Made by a program: the position numbers and the translations under genes | Notes under the pieces: model-generated | Databases searched by the model: none | What the model was told of the DNA's origin: nothing | The model's input: the letters and a program-made list of their open reading frames with translations, nothing else | Assembly (NCBI GenBank): GCA_937895435.1 | Contig: CALAXT010000003.1 | Location: forward strand, 1 to 60,057 | Direction of reading: 5' to 3' | DNA length: 60,057 nucleotides | DNA from: an uncultured Paracoccaceae bacterium | GTDB taxonomy: Bacteria > Pseudomonadota > Alphaproteobacteria > Rhodobacterales > Rhodobacteraceae | Shown: positions 38,532-47,325 of the stretch, piece by piece | Layout of the letters: each line of letters opens with the position of its first letter | Position numbering within the stretch: position 1 is the stretch's first letter

Positions 38532-38684
38532 CGGCGTGCCACTGAACCAGTGACGCTCAACGGTGGGGCGCAACCGGTTCTGTTTAACAGGTATTTAGCG
38601 CTTTCCCTTATGCGGAACGCATCTGCATTTACGAAAATGCAGAGTGGGTGCATCCTTTTGGTATATTGTCCCAAAGGAAATCAC

Positions 38685-39821
38685 ATGCTGATCATCAACA
38701 ATGACATGGTCTTCCGGCTGTTGAAAATGAATGACTGTATCGCCGCGCAGGAACATGCGTTTCGGCAAATTCCTTCTGGCGGTGCCATTCACCGGCCCCG
38801 GATTGATATGTATGTGCCCAGCAAACGTGATGATGGGTATTATCGGTGGGGCACGATGGAGGGGGCCAATGATGGGTTCTTTGCCATTCGCATGAAATCT
38901 GATGTCATCCATTGGCCGCGCGATGCCAATGGCAATTGGACCGAAGAGAAATATTGTGTTGAGCCGGGCACCTATTGCGGGTTGATCATGTTGATGTCGA
39001 CCGAAACGGGTGAGCCTTTGGCCTTTATCAACGATGGGGCGCTGCAGCATATGCGGGTGGGGGGTGGGGCGGCCCTTGGCGCAAAATATCTGGCCCGTGC
39101 TGACAGTGAAACGGTTGGAATGATTGGCTCTGGTGGCATGGCCCGCACGTTTCTTGAAGGGTTCACCTGTGTGCGTAACATCAAACGTTGCAAAGTTTTT
39201 TCACCCACCAAAGAAAACCGTGAAACCTATGCCGCCGAAATGTCTGAAAAACTTGGGATTGAGGTTATTGCGGTGGATAGCGCTTATGATGCGGTGCACG
39301 GCTGTGATATTCTGAGCACCTGCACCGACAGTATGCAGCCCGTCTATGATGCTGATTGGATCAAGCCGGGCATGCATGTGACCAACCTGGGCCGCCGCGA
39401 GATGCCAGAGGCGGCGATTGAAAAATTTGACGTGGTTATCCGTCAGGGCACGGCTGGCTTGCAGATGAAACAGACCGAACGGTTTCAGGCCGAACGTGGC
39501 CATTCCCCTGCAGCCTTCATCGCGGGCACAGCTGAGGAAATGCAGCGTATCCCACAGCGCAATCCACAGCCGGGCTTTGGTGGCGATGATCCGCAATTCA
39601 CCGATCGCGGCAAAGGTGCTGATAAACCTGATTTTGCGGCATTGGTGAGTGGCGCGGTTGAGGGGCGGACCCGTGACGACCAAATCACGTTTTACCGCAA
39701 TGTTGGCAATCAGGGGCTGCAATTTTCATCCGTTGGGCAGGTTGTCTATAAGCTGGCACTGGCGGATGGGGGGGCACGCTCGTTTCCAACGGAATGGCTT
39801 TTGCAAGATATTCGCGACTAG
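38685..39821 (+). CDS. Ornithine cyclodeaminase / mu-crystallin family protein
   Basis: A 378-residue NAD(P)-dependent enzyme of the ornithine-cyclodeaminase family. The conserved GEPLAFINDGALQHMRVGGGAALGAKYLAR segment region starts near residue 110, the Rossmann loop GMIGSGGMARTF follows near 145, and GMHVTNLGRREMP lies near 228. It is longer than classical ornithine cyclodeaminase (about 350). Family members make proline from ornithine or reduce cyclic imines, so the substrate is open; some are annotated as tyramine oxidase subunit B. The ATG at 38685 follows AAAGGA. It may be cotranscribed with the MBL-fold gene. Confidence 0.82.
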   Translation: MLIINNDMVFRLLKMNDCIAAQEHAFRQIPSGGAIHRPRIDMYVPSKRDDGYYRWGTMEGANDGFFAIRMKSDVIHWPRDANGNWTEEKYCVEPGTYCGLIMLMSTETGEPLAFINDGALQHMRVGGGAALGAKYLARADSETVGMIGSGGMARTFLEGFTCVRNIKRCKVFSPTKENRETYAAEMSEKLGIEVIAVDSAYDAVHGCDILSTCTDSMQPVYDADWIKPGMHVTNLGRREMPEAAIEKFDVVIRQGTAGLQMKQTERFQAERGHSPAAFIAGTAEEMQRIPQRNPQPGFGGDDPQFTDRGKGADKPDFAALVSGAVEGRTRDDQITFYRNVGNQGLQFSSVGQVVYKLALADGGARSFPTEWLLQDIRD

Positions 39822-39831
39822 GCGTGCATTC

Positions 39832-40470
39832 CTAGGCGTGGATTGCGCCGCGCTTTTGTGCGATCCAGTGATGGCAATGTGGCAGATAGGCAGCCATTTC
39901 AGCCGCAACGGGTGGGTGCGCCAGCAAACGGCTGCGATAGATGGCCACCGCGGGTGGCCAAGATAAATTTTGGTCCAACACTGCGGCCAGCAGTTCAATC
40001 CACAAAAACGTCGCAGGATAGCCGCAATCCCCCAGATCAAACGGATGCGGCGCTGCGACCAGCACTGCTAACTGATCCAGCCGCATTGCGACGGCAGCCA
40101 TGGCCTGTGCAACAGCGGCGGCATCTGGGTTTGCGACCAATGGAAACAATCCACGCAGGGCGGGCTCTAACCGGGTATCATGAAACCGGCTGCGTTCGCG
40201 GATTTTTGCGCGCGCTTGCAGGCCTTGGGGCAGCATGGCTGGTGTTGGAAAGGTTTCTTCAAGATATTCGGCGATGGCCTCGCTGTCGCTGAGTGCGAAA
40301 CCATCATGCAATAGGCCCGGCAGGTTGCCAAAGGGAAAGAGCGCGCGGTATTGGGCAGAGCCCGCCCCCCCGGGGGGGACAAGTTCTTGCCAAACCAACC
40401 CTTTGGCCCGCAGCAAAAGCCGCGTTTTGCTGCAATAAAGACTGTGATCAACCGCATACAGTGTCAGCAT
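39832..40470 (-). CDS. Glutathione S-transferase family protein
   Basis: A 212-residue GST with an N-terminal thioredoxin-like domain starting MLTLYAVDHSLYCSKTRLLL, where Ser/Cys near residues 11-14 would act on glutathione, PFGNLPGLLHDGF near residue 46-58 including the cis-proline, and SDSEAIAEYLEE near 60-72 that binds the gamma-glutamyl part. The C-terminal all-helical domain is less conserved. The start ATG complementary to 40468-40470 fits the fold; the longer frame includes the upstream terminator. Substrate unknown. Confidence 0.85.
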   Translation of the reverse strand: MLTLYAVDHSLYCSKTRLLLRAKGLVWQELVPPGGAGSAQYRALFPFGNLPGLLHDGFALSDSEAIAEYLEETFPTPAMLPQGLQARAKIRERSRFHDTRLEPALRGLFPLVANPDAAAVAQAMAAVAMRLDQLAVLVAAPHPFDLGDCGYPATFLWIELLAAVLDQNLSWPPAVAIYRSRLLAHPPVAAEMAAYLPHCHHWIAQKRGAIHA

Positions 40471-40478
40471 GATGATGT

Positions 40479-40501
40479 AAAAAGGGGCGCCGCAGCGCCC
40501 C
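40479..40501 (-). terminator. Rho-independent terminator of the amino-acid binding-protein gene
   Basis: A perfect 7-bp GC stem (40484-40490 with 40495-40501) with a TGCG loop on the minus strand is followed by five U. It begins six bases after the binding-protein stop and lies just upstream of the GST ATG, so it insulates the GST gene. Confidence 0.85.
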
Positions 40502-40507
40502 AATCCC

Positions 40508-41281
40508 TTAGTTTGACAAACGCCATTTTGTGGCAAGCGTATCAAACAGCCCTGCCTCTTTTTTCAAAGCAATCCATGTGTTGACATAGTTGATCCAGAC
40601 CTGATCGCCTTGGGGCATCAGCATGGCGATCGGTGTTTTGGCGCGCGGTGCGCTGACCGGAACGATCGACAGCTCAGAATATTTCTCGATCAGTTTGAAC
40701 GCCTCAACGTTTGAGGTGATATGTGCGGTTGCGCGGCCTGCCAGCACCTCTTGGAAATCGCGGGCAGGGGCCTCAACGATTTTGTGTTGTGCGTTGGGGA
40801 AAAAGGCTTTGACCTGCTGTTCTTGGGTTGTGCCCAAGGTTGCAGCCACGATCACATCAGCCTTATCCAGATCGGCCCAATCAAGATATTTGCCGGCATC
40901 TTTGGTGTTGATCAGTGGCACGGTTGCCAGGCTGAAATAGCTGTCAGAGTAGCCAGCCGCCTTGGCGCGTGCCGGGCTGATCGATGCTGATCCGGTGATG
41001 TGATAAGTGCCGGCGGTAACGCCTGCCACCAGTGTTTTCCAATCTGTCGGCACAAATTCAACCTGAACGCCCAGATCCGCTGCCAGCGCGTTCATCACGT
41101 CGATATCATAGCCCGTGTAGCTGTTGGTGGCGATGTCTTTCATCGTCATCGGGTTCCAATCGCCGGTTGTCCCAACTTTTAGAACACCGCTGTTCAGTAC
41201 ATCATTTAAAATGGACTGGCTGTGGGCCATTGGGGCCACCAGCAAAGCGGCTGCGGTGACAATAGATTTTAGAAAGGTCAT
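40508..41281 (-). CDS. Polar amino-acid ABC transporter substrate-binding protein
   Basis: A 257-residue type II periplasmic binding protein (SBP_bac_3 family). A signal peptide covers residues 1-19 (cut after APMAHS). The mature part starts VLKVGTTGDWNPMT, and YTGYDIDVMNALAADLGV near residue 55 is the characteristic segment. The ligand could be a polar amino acid or cyclohexadienyl-type compound. The ATG complementary to 41279-41281 follows GAGGGA. It is divergent from its presumed ATPase and permease genes across 126 bp, an unusual split that would let binding-protein and transporter levels be set separately. Confidence 0.88.
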   Translation of the reverse strand: MTFLKSIVTAAALLVAPMAHSQSILNDVLNSGVLKVGTTGDWNPMTMKDIATNSYTGYDIDVMNALAADLGVQVEFVPTDWKTLVAGVTAGTYHITGSASISPARAKAAGYSDSYFSLATVPLINTKDAGKYLDWADLDKADVIVAATLGTTQEQQVKAFFPNAQHKIVEAPARDFQEVLAGRATAHITSNVEAFKLIEKYSELSIVPVSAPRAKTPIAMLMPQGDQVWINYVNTWIALKKEAGLFDTLATKWRLSN

Positions 41282-41407
41282 AAAAGCGTCCCTCGTTCTG
41301 AGATTTTTACGGGCTCGGGGCATGTTACCCTCGAAAGCCGATGACTTACAAGGTAAGGTGACGGTTGCGGTCGACAAGTGAGTTGACGAAATTTAGGGCC
41401 AATCTTC

Positions 41408-42157
41408 ATGCAAAAAGGCGAAAGCCCGATTATTCGTTTCGACGGTGTTTCGAAATATTTTGACGACTTTCAGGTTCTGAAGGGCATCACCCTTGCGGTT
41501 GGGCCGAGTGAACGGATTGTGATCTGTGGCCCCTCTGGGTCGGGCAAGTCCACATTGATCCGTTGCATTAACGGGCTTGAGGGGTATGGCGCTGGTGATA
41601 TTTTTGTAAATGATGTGCGTGTGGGGTCTGATGCCGCGGGCTTGCGTGCTGTGCGGGCGCGTGTTGGCATGGTCTTTCAACAATTTAATCTGTTTCCGCA
41701 TTTGACGGTGCGCGAAAACCTGATGCTTGGCCCGATGCGGGGCAGGGGGATGTCTGCGGCCGATGCCACGCGCTTGGCTGATCGTTATCTGGCCCGCGTG
41801 CGCATTCCTGAACAGGCCGATAAATATCCCCGGCATTTGTCGGGTGGCCAACAGCAGCGCGTGGCCATTGCACGCAGCCTGTGCATGGAGCCACAGATCA
41901 TGTTGTTTGATGAGCCGACCTCGGCGCTTGACCCAGAAATGATATCCGAGGTGTTAGAGGTGATGGCTGAACTGGCGCAAACTGGGATGACCATGATTGT
42001 TGTCACCCACGAAATGGGGTTTGCGCGCCGCGTTGCGGATCGGATGATCTTCATGGATCATGGCGAAATAGTCGAGGTGGCCCCGCCTGAGACATTTTTC
42101 ACAGCGCCCAAAAGCCGGCGGGCGCAGGACTTTTTGCAAAAAATATTGAATCATTGA
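41408..42157 (+). CDS. Amino-acid ABC transporter ATPase
   Basis: A 249-residue HisP/GlnQ-type ATPase. Walker [10 protein letters not shown] near residue 40, Q-loop [14 protein letters not shown] near 90, signature LSGGQQQR near 145, Walker [16 protein letters not shown] near 162 and the switch histidine in VVTHEMGFA. It is followed after 8 bp by the permease gene and faces the binding-protein gene. The three genes together should make one polar amino-acid importer. Confidence 0.93.
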   Translation: MQKGESPIIRFDGVSKYFDDFQVLKGITLAVGPSERIVICGPSGSGKSTLIRCINGLEGYGAGDIFVNDVRVGSDAAGLRAVRARVGMVFQQFNLFPHLTVRENLMLGPMRGRGMSAADATRLADRYLARVRIPEQADKYPRHLSGGQQQRVAIARSLCMEPQIMLFDEPTSALDPEMISEVLEVMAELAQTGMTMIVVTHEMGFARRVADRMIFMDHGEIVEVAPPETFFTAPKSRRAQDFLQKILNH

Positions 42158-42165
42158 GGGCCTGA

Positions 42166-42903
42166 ATGCGCATTTTAACGGCATTGGCCGCAATTCTAAC
42201 CCTGTCGGGGTGTTCATCAAATTGGGGCTGGTATGTGGTGAACCCCAGCACAGCTTCGGGCGCCGCGAACCTGAAGTTCATGCTTTCGGGGCTAAGCTAT
42301 AGCGTGCAGCTTTCGGCCACAGCGATCGCAATTTCGGTTGTGATTGGCCTGTTAGTGGCGCTGCCCGGTCTTTCATCCAACGTTTGGGCGCGCAGGGCCA
42401 GCCGCACCTATGTTGAGCTTGTGCGTGCGGTGCCGATTTTGGTTTTGATCCTTTGGGTCTATTACGGACTGCCGCAGGTCACTGGGCTTAGCATCGGGGT
42501 ATTCTGGGCCGGGGTCATCGCGCTTGCGCTTTCAGACAGTGCGTTTCAGGCTGAAATCTTTCGCGCAGGCATTCAGTCAATCGCGCGTGGCCAGTATGAA
42601 GCAGCCTATTCGGTGTCTTTGGGCTACCGCGACACAATGCGTTACGTCATTTTGCCACAAGCCATTCGTCGGATCTTGCCTGCGCTTGGCAATCAGTTGG
42701 TTTATATGCTGAAAATGTCTTCGCTCGTGTCAGTTATTGGCATGCAGGAACTGACACGCAAAGCGAATGAGCTGGTTGTGGTGGAATACAGGCCGCTTGA
42801 AATTTACACGGTGTTGGTGCTGGAATATCTGGTTTTGATCCTGATTGTCTCTGCTGCGGTCCGCTGGTTTGAACGGCGGTTGCAAACCGATGAACGCAGC
42901 TAA
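42166..42903 (+). CDS. Amino-acid ABC transporter permease (with lipobox-like N-terminus)
   Basis: A 245-residue HisM/GlnP-type permease. After a short N-terminal hydrophobic segment there is the five-span core with TYVELVRAVPILVLILWVYYGL-type text near residues 82-102 and the EAA loop EAAYSVSLGYRDTMRYVILPQA near 145-166 that docks the ATPase. Unusually, residues 1-20 read like a lipoprotein signal, with a Leu-Ser-Gly-Cys box at about 13-16. It follows the ATPase gene by 8 bp. Only one permease gene is seen, so a homodimer is likely. Confidence 0.88.
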   Translation: MRILTALAAILTLSGCSSNWGWYVVNPSTASGAANLKFMLSGLSYSVQLSATAIAISVVIGLLVALPGLSSNVWARRASRTYVELVRAVPILVLILWVYYGLPQVTGLSIGVFWAGVIALALSDSAFQAEIFRAGIQSIARGQYEAAYSVSLGYRDTMRYVILPQAIRRILPALGNQLVYMLKMSSLVSVIGMQELTRKANELVVVEYRPLEIYTVLVLEYLVLILIVSAAVRWFERRLQTDERS

Positions 42904-43038
42904 GCCACGTGTTTCGCGCAGTTCGGTGGGTAAACCCTGCCTTGCAAGAGCTTGGTCCACACCAAGCACGCGCCGTAACGTTTAGGTTGCGGACGCATGA
43001 CATTTGGCGTACGCTAATAGAACGTTAATGTCGTGTAA

Positions 43039-43052
43039 TTGACGCAGATCAA
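43039..43052 (+). promoter_or_regulatory. FNR/FnrL box in front of fnrL
   Basis: TTGAC-N4-ATCAA at 43039-43052 matches the FNR consensus TTGAT-N4-ATCAA with one change. It ends 15 bp before the fnrL ATG, a position that would suit autorepression by blocking transcription or initiation. The regulator encoded next to it is of the FnrL type. Confidence 0.75.
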
Positions 43053-43067
43053 TTCAGGAAAACGCAG

Positions 43068-43856
43068 ATGTCATGGGCCGTCAGTCCCTCTGGGCAAGTC
43101 TCGTGTGAGAGCTGCCCAATACGCCACCGAGCGGTTTGCGCTCGTTGTGAAGCGGATGAGTTTGCACAACTGGAAAGCATGAAATTTTACCGCACGTATG
43201 AGGCGGGGCAGACCATCCTGTTTGGCGGGGATCCGCTGGAATTTGTGGCGTCAGTTGTTTCAGGGGTGGCGATGGCCACGCGCACTTTGGAAGATGGCCG
43301 AACACAGATGGTGGGGTTGTTGTTGCCATCTGATTTTATTGGTCGGCCGGGGCGCAAGTTCGCGCCCTTTACTGTCAGTGCTGCCACAGATGTGCGGCTG
43401 TGCTGCTTTCGCAGCAAGCCATTTGCCAATTTAATTGAGGCCACGCCGCATATTGCGCAGCGTCTGCTGGAAATGACACTAGACGAATTGGATGCCGCGC
43501 GGGAGTGGATGCTGCTGTTGGGGCGCAAGACTGCGCGTGAAAAGATTGCAAGCTTTTTGGCCATCATCGCGCGGCGCTATGCGGCATTGGCCCAGAGCGC
43601 TGAGGTGGGTGTTAATGGTGTGCATTTGCCCGCCCCGCAAAAACTATCGTTTGATTTGCCACTGACCCGAGAGTCGATGTCAGATTATCTGGGGCTGACG
43701 ATTGAAACGGTCAGTCGGCAAATTTCGGCCCTTAAACGCGATGGCGTGATTGCTCTAGAGGGCAATCGCCATGTCAGCGTGCCTAATCTTGATCGGTTGT
43801 TGGCCGAGGCTGGCGACGACAGCGAAGACGTCTTGCACGACAGCGCAGCAGAATAG
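43068..43856 (+). CDS. fnrL: FnrL-type oxygen-sensing Crp/Fnr transcriptional regulator
   Basis: A 262-residue FNR protein. The oxygen-labile [4Fe-4S] cluster would use the N-terminal cysteines C13, C16, C24 and C27 (three of them) plus the central C112 or C113. Residues about 30-150 form the cyclic-nucleotide-binding fold without cAMP residues, 150-175 the dimer helix, and LTRESMSDYLGLTIETVSRQISALKRDG near 193-220 is the helix-turn-helix, with E and R in ETVSR reading TTGAT half-sites. FnrL activates microaerobic respiration and related genes in Rhodobacteraceae. An FNR box lies in its own leader. A hairpin ends the unit. Confidence 0.95.
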   Translation: MSWAVSPSGQVSCESCPIRHRAVCARCEADEFAQLESMKFYRTYEAGQTILFGGDPLEFVASVVSGVAMATRTLEDGRTQMVGLLLPSDFIGRPGRKFAPFTVSAATDVRLCCFRSKPFANLIEATPHIAQRLLEMTLDELDAAREWMLLLGRKTAREKIASFLAIIARRYAALAQSAEVGVNGVHLPAPQKLSFDLPLTRESMSDYLGLTIETVSRQISALKRDGVIALEGNRHVSVPNLDRLLAEAGDDSEDVLHDSAAE

Positions 43857-43884
43857 CCCGTACTGCCAGGTTTTGCCTGTTTGC

Positions 43885-43915
43885 CATAAAAAAGGCGCCC
43901 AGATTGGGCGCCTTT
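43885..43915 (-). terminator. Rho-independent terminator between fnrL and the cupin gene
   Basis: A perfect 10-bp stem (43891-43900 with 43906-43915) with a 5-nt loop is followed on the minus strand by six U, so it mainly ends the cupin transcript. On the plus strand three T follow, so it probably also helps stop fnrL. Confidence 0.85.
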
Positions 43916-43954
43916 GGCTATTTGTGTTCATGGGCAAACACCATGTTTCGCCCC

Positions 43955-44542
43955 TCAGTCTGCGGGCGGAACCCAGACATCTTCAAACCCTTCGGCTGGT
44001 TCCAGTTGGTCAAACCAATCCAGTCCAATTGCCTTCATCACACGGCTGTTGCACACGATCACGCGCGCTTCGACATCAGAAGTGTTGAACCGTTTGTGCG
44101 CAACATAGGGCGGCACATAAATGAAATCGCCCGGTCCCCATTCATATTTCTTGGGCGTGGTGTCCCAAGTCCATTCAAACTCAACATTGCATTCAAACTG
44201 AACGTCATAGTGGTGATCATAGCCGCTGCCCTCAATCACAAAGGCGATTTCTTCTGTCAGATGGCGGCTGGTGCCCGTGGCGCCTCCGGCGGCAATGAAC
44301 TGCATGTAAATATCAATGCAGCATTCCTTAGTATCCATTCGCTCATTGATGATGTGTTTGATCAAACCATCGGCGGAGCGTTCCATCGGCATCTGATTGG
44401 CTTTCACCACATTCAGCCGCTGTTCGTATTCTTTGCGGAAATCCTGGCTGGCGCGCAGGGCATCTTTGTAAAAGCTGACCTCGGGCCCGGCCTGCTTGGC
44501 GCGCTGGCGTTCGATTGCGTCAACAAAAGTTTGCGAATCCAT
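43955..44542 (-). CDS. Cupin domain-containing protein (first of an adjacent pair)
   Basis: A 195-residue single-domain cupin. The first cupin motif is TSRHLTEEIAFVIEGSGY near residues 91-108 with one His and Glu, and the second PGDFIYVPPYVAHKRF near 137-152 with a His. An N-terminal helical stretch precedes the barrel. It would bind one metal ion; dioxygenase, isomerase or lyase activity is possible. I start at the ATG complementary to 44540-44542. It follows another cupin gene by 26 bp, so the products may form a heteromeric bicupin comparable with gentisate dioxygenase or its relatives. Confidence 0.8.
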   Translation of the reverse strand: MDSQTFVDAIERQRAKQAGPEVSFYKDALRASQDFRKEYEQRLNVVKANQMPMERSADGLIKHIINERMDTKECCIDIYMQFIAAGGATGTSRHLTEEIAFVIEGSGYDHHYDVQFECNVEFEWTWDTTPKKYEWGPGDFIYVPPYVAHKRFNTSDVEARVIVCNSRVMKAIGLDWFDQLEPAEGFEDVWVPPAD

Positions 44543-44568
44543 GAATTTTCTCCCTGAAATTTGCTGAC

Positions 44569-45150
44569 TTAGAGGCTGCTGGGGGGCACATAGGCATCTT
44601 GCCCAGGCACTGGTTCTGTCGGTGGGTAATGCACCATTTTTTGAAAGATCATGTGCATGAACAAGAACAGTGGCTTGGCTTTCAACACCAACACAAAGGC
44701 TTCTTCGTCGCCATCGTTCAGATGCTGGTGCACACACGCATTTTCAACAATCAATGCATCGCCCGCTTCCCAATCCAGCCGGCGGCCATCATGGATGTCA
44801 TAGCCTTTGCCTTTCAGCACGAAAAACACAGCCGAGTTCATATGGCCATGCGTTTGGCCATAGCCCTGTGGGGCATAGACATCGACATGGGCTTCAATCG
44901 ACTGGGCAATGCGGTTGGCCTGCGGGTTGATGACCTTTTTGCCAAAGCTTTGTGGGCCACCTTTCCACTTCATATCACTGGTTTTGTAGATGCGGGGTTG
45001 CTTATACAGCTCTTCCTTCATCTCGCTGTAGGTGCCTTCCAGCGCCCGCACAAAGGTGCGTTTTTTGCTCCAGCGTTCCCAGACCACCTTTTCTTGGCCG
45101 GCCTCGCTGTTGTGGCCCGTGCTTGGGCTTGAACCTGTTTCGTCAGACAT
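44569..45150 (-). CDS. Cupin domain-containing protein (second of an adjacent pair)
   Basis: A 193-residue single-domain cupin. The first motif QTHGHMNSAVFFVLKGKGY near residues 98-116 supplies two histidines, and WEAGDALIVENACVHQHLN near 126-144 another one or two. The N-terminal 60 residues are charged and helical. I start at the ATG complementary to 45148-45150, which follows GGGAGGA; the open frame further upstream runs through the intergenic space. It is the middle gene of dehydrogenase - cupin - cupin. The substrate is unknown, and I cannot tell enzyme from sensor by sequence alone. Confidence 0.8.
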   Translation of the reverse strand: MSDETGSSPSTGHNSEAGQEKVVWERWSKKRTFVRALEGTYSEMKEELYKQPRIYKTSDMKWKGGPQSFGKKVINPQANRIAQSIEAHVDVYAPQGYGQTHGHMNSAVFFVLKGKGYDIHDGRRLDWEAGDALIVENACVHQHLNDGDEEAFVLVLKAKPLFLFMHMIFQKMVHYPPTEPVPGQDAYVPPSSL

Positions 45151-45238
45151 GGCTATCCTCCCGTCAAATCCGTTGTGGCGATGATAGGCGGGCAGGGTCA
45201 TTCCCGTCAACGGTACGCCGTTCCATATGGCGGAACTT

Positions 45239-46108
45239 CTAGGTTCCGCTGTCGGCCAATTGTTCCAAATCACCCGCACGGATCTCGGTGCCCAGATAAT
45301 GCGCTGTATCGCCATATAAAAGTGCACGCACGTCGGCGGGTTTTAACCGTTTGACCAACTGATCAACCATGCCAAACAGCGGCAGTGGCACGCCCATGCC
45401 TTGGGCCACATCCAGCGCCACATCCATGTCTTTTTCTTGCCACGTGAAACTGGTTGTATCCCACCGTTCTAACGTTGTGTTGCGCGCAGGGCATTTCAGC
45501 AGCGTCTGGCGCATGGCCTGAGCATCGATACCGCAGGCCTTTGCCAGTGCCAGCGTTTCAAAATTGGCAACGCAGGCGGCCCAATGCATCATATTGTTAC
45601 ACGTCTTGGCAATTTGACCGCAGCCGACCGGGCCAATATGTTCCACTGCACGGCTATAGCTGAGCAGAATTGGGCGCAGTCGATCAATCGTGGTTGCGTC
45701 CCCCCCGCAAAGTGAGATCAGATCGCCATCTTGCGCCCCTTTTAAGCCGTAGCAAACAGGCGCATCAACAAACCCCACGCCTTTGGCCGCGCAATCCGCC
45801 GCGAGGGCGATCATCGTGCTGGGATGATTTGTGGCGGCCACCACAATTACCGCATCTTGCGGCAGATCCAGTGCCAAAAGGTCTGCCACCACGCTGCGGG
45901 TCTGTTGATCTTTCGCCACCATAATCACGAAAAGATCACACATGCCGGCAAGCTCAGCCAAATCTTTGGCTGCGGTGGCTCCAGCGTCTTTGGCGTTTTG
46001 CAGGGCCTGTGCGTCGTGATCAAAGGCCGCCACGTCAAAGCCTGCCCGCACAGCATGGCCGGCCATCGCCACACCCATTGCCCCAACCCCGATAAATCCT
46101 GTGCGCAT
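45239..46108 (-). CDS. NAD(P)-dependent beta-hydroxyacid dehydrogenase (HIBADH family)
   Basis: A 289-residue enzyme of the 3-hydroxyisobutyrate/tartronate-semialdehyde/2-(hydroxymethyl)glutarate dehydrogenase family. The Rossmann loop GFIGVGAMGVAMAG is at residues 4-17, the substrate segment FVDAPVCYGLKGAQDGDL near 113-130 replaces the common DAPVSGG, and the catalytic lysine is K168 in AKTCNNM. The deviation in the substrate loop suggests an unusual hydroxyacid. It precedes the two cupin genes by 88 bp on the same strand. Confidence 0.88.
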   Translation of the reverse strand: MRTGFIGVGAMGVAMAGHAVRAGFDVAAFDHDAQALQNAKDAGATAAKDLAELAGMCDLFVIMVAKDQQTRSVVADLLALDLPQDAVIVVAATNHPSTMIALAADCAAKGVGFVDAPVCYGLKGAQDGDLISLCGGDATTIDRLRPILLSYSRAVEHIGPVGCGQIAKTCNNMMHWAACVANFETLALAKACGIDAQAMRQTLLKCPARNTTLERWDTTSFTWQEKDMDVALDVAQGMGVPLPLFGMVDQLVKRLKPADVRALLYGDTAHYLGTEIRAGDLEQLADSGT

Positions 46109-46236
46109 ATGCTGCCCCCCGCTTTGCTCTGACTGATGAGCACACAGGCTGTGCCATATTCGCCCCGTGGATCAATCAAGATGGCAGGTGATTTCTGATA
46201 TGTGGAACGATCGGGGGGGCTGGACAGGCCTTGGGT

Positions 46237-47139
46237 TCAGCCAGACGCTTTGGGTGGTTGCGTTTTGTGCGAGTGTTCACGCCATGAAATGTAAATCGCG
46301 CTGGCAATCAGGATCCCCACGCCCGTGAATGTCCAGCCATCGGGGAAATCCCCAAAAAACCACCAGCCCACAACGGTTGCCATGATAATTTCCGTATAGG
46401 CCATCGGTGCCAGCAGTGATGCCTGTGCCTGATCATAGGCGCGCACGATCAGATAGTGGCCAAAGACGGCAAAGAACGCCAACAATCCAAACAGCCCCCA
46501 TTGTGACAGGCTGGGCGTCTGCCAGACCAATGGCACCAACGCTGTGGTCAAAATACCGCCCGCCAAATTGGTGTGAAAGGTTGTGACCAAAGCGTGAAAA
46601 CGCCCCGACATTTTGCGGGTCATCAGCATATAAATTGCCAAACAGCCCCCGGCCCCCAACGCCAGCAGGCTGCCGGGATTCACCACACCAAACCCGGGTC
46701 GTAAGATGATCAGTGTGCCGCACAGCCCCACCGCCACGGCCGCCCACCGGCGCGGCCCAACGTATTCGCCCAAGATAAAAGGCGACAGGGCTGTTACAAT
46801 CAAGGGCTGCACAAAAAAGATGGCCAGCGCATCAGCAATGGCCAAAAACTTAAGTGCCCAGAAAAACAGCCCCGTCGCCCCGATCAAAAAGCCCGCGCGC
46901 AGGGCGTGAAACATCGGCCGGTCTGGGATCAGCCCGCGTGGCCCAGCCAAGCGCAGCGCCAGCGGCAGCGTCAGGGCGCAGCCCAAAGCCATGCGTGCCC
47001 AGACAATCTGCAAAATTGGCACCCCTTGTTGGCCCAAAATCTTGGCCACCACATCCAAGAACGGCAGCACCGCCATGGCAACAGCCATCAGGGCAATCCC
47101 TTTCAGGGGCGCGGTGCTTTGGGGGGCGGTGGGGCGCAT
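46237..47139 (-). CDS. EamA/DMT family transporter
   Basis: A 300-residue membrane protein with ten predicted spans in two EamA repeats; the first repeat ends with FFVQPLIVTALSPFILGEYVG near residue 105, the second with LLAPMAYTEIIMATVVGWWFFGDFPDG. It would carry a small metabolite. I start at the ATG complementary to 47137-47139. It lies upstream of the dehydrogenase gene on the same strand with a 128-bp gap, and diverges from the molybdenum hydroxylase genes across 186 bp, so it may serve the same pathway. Confidence 0.87.
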   Translation of the reverse strand: MRPTAPQSTAPLKGIALMAVAMAVLPFLDVVAKILGQQGVPILQIVWARMALGCALTLPLALRLAGPRGLIPDRPMFHALRAGFLIGATGLFFWALKFLAIADALAIFFVQPLIVTALSPFILGEYVGPRRWAAVAVGLCGTLIILRPGFGVVNPGSLLALGAGGCLAIYMLMTRKMSGRFHALVTTFHTNLAGGILTTALVPLVWQTPSLSQWGLFGLLAFFAVFGHYLIVRAYDQAQASLLAPMAYTEIIMATVVGWWFFGDFPDGWTFTGVGILIASAIYISWREHSHKTQPPKASG

Positions 47140-47325
47140 GAGGGGCCTTTGATTGCGGTTGGGGGCTTGGGCAATAGGGCTGGGGGCACCCCGCACATCA
47201 AATCCATAGGCTGGCAAGAATTGCCAAGCAAGCCACGATTGATCCGGCTTGGCTGATTGCATTTTGTGCGAAACTGGCCTTAACTCTGTCTATGTGCGAA
47301 ACGCTCAGCGATCGGGAAGACCACC

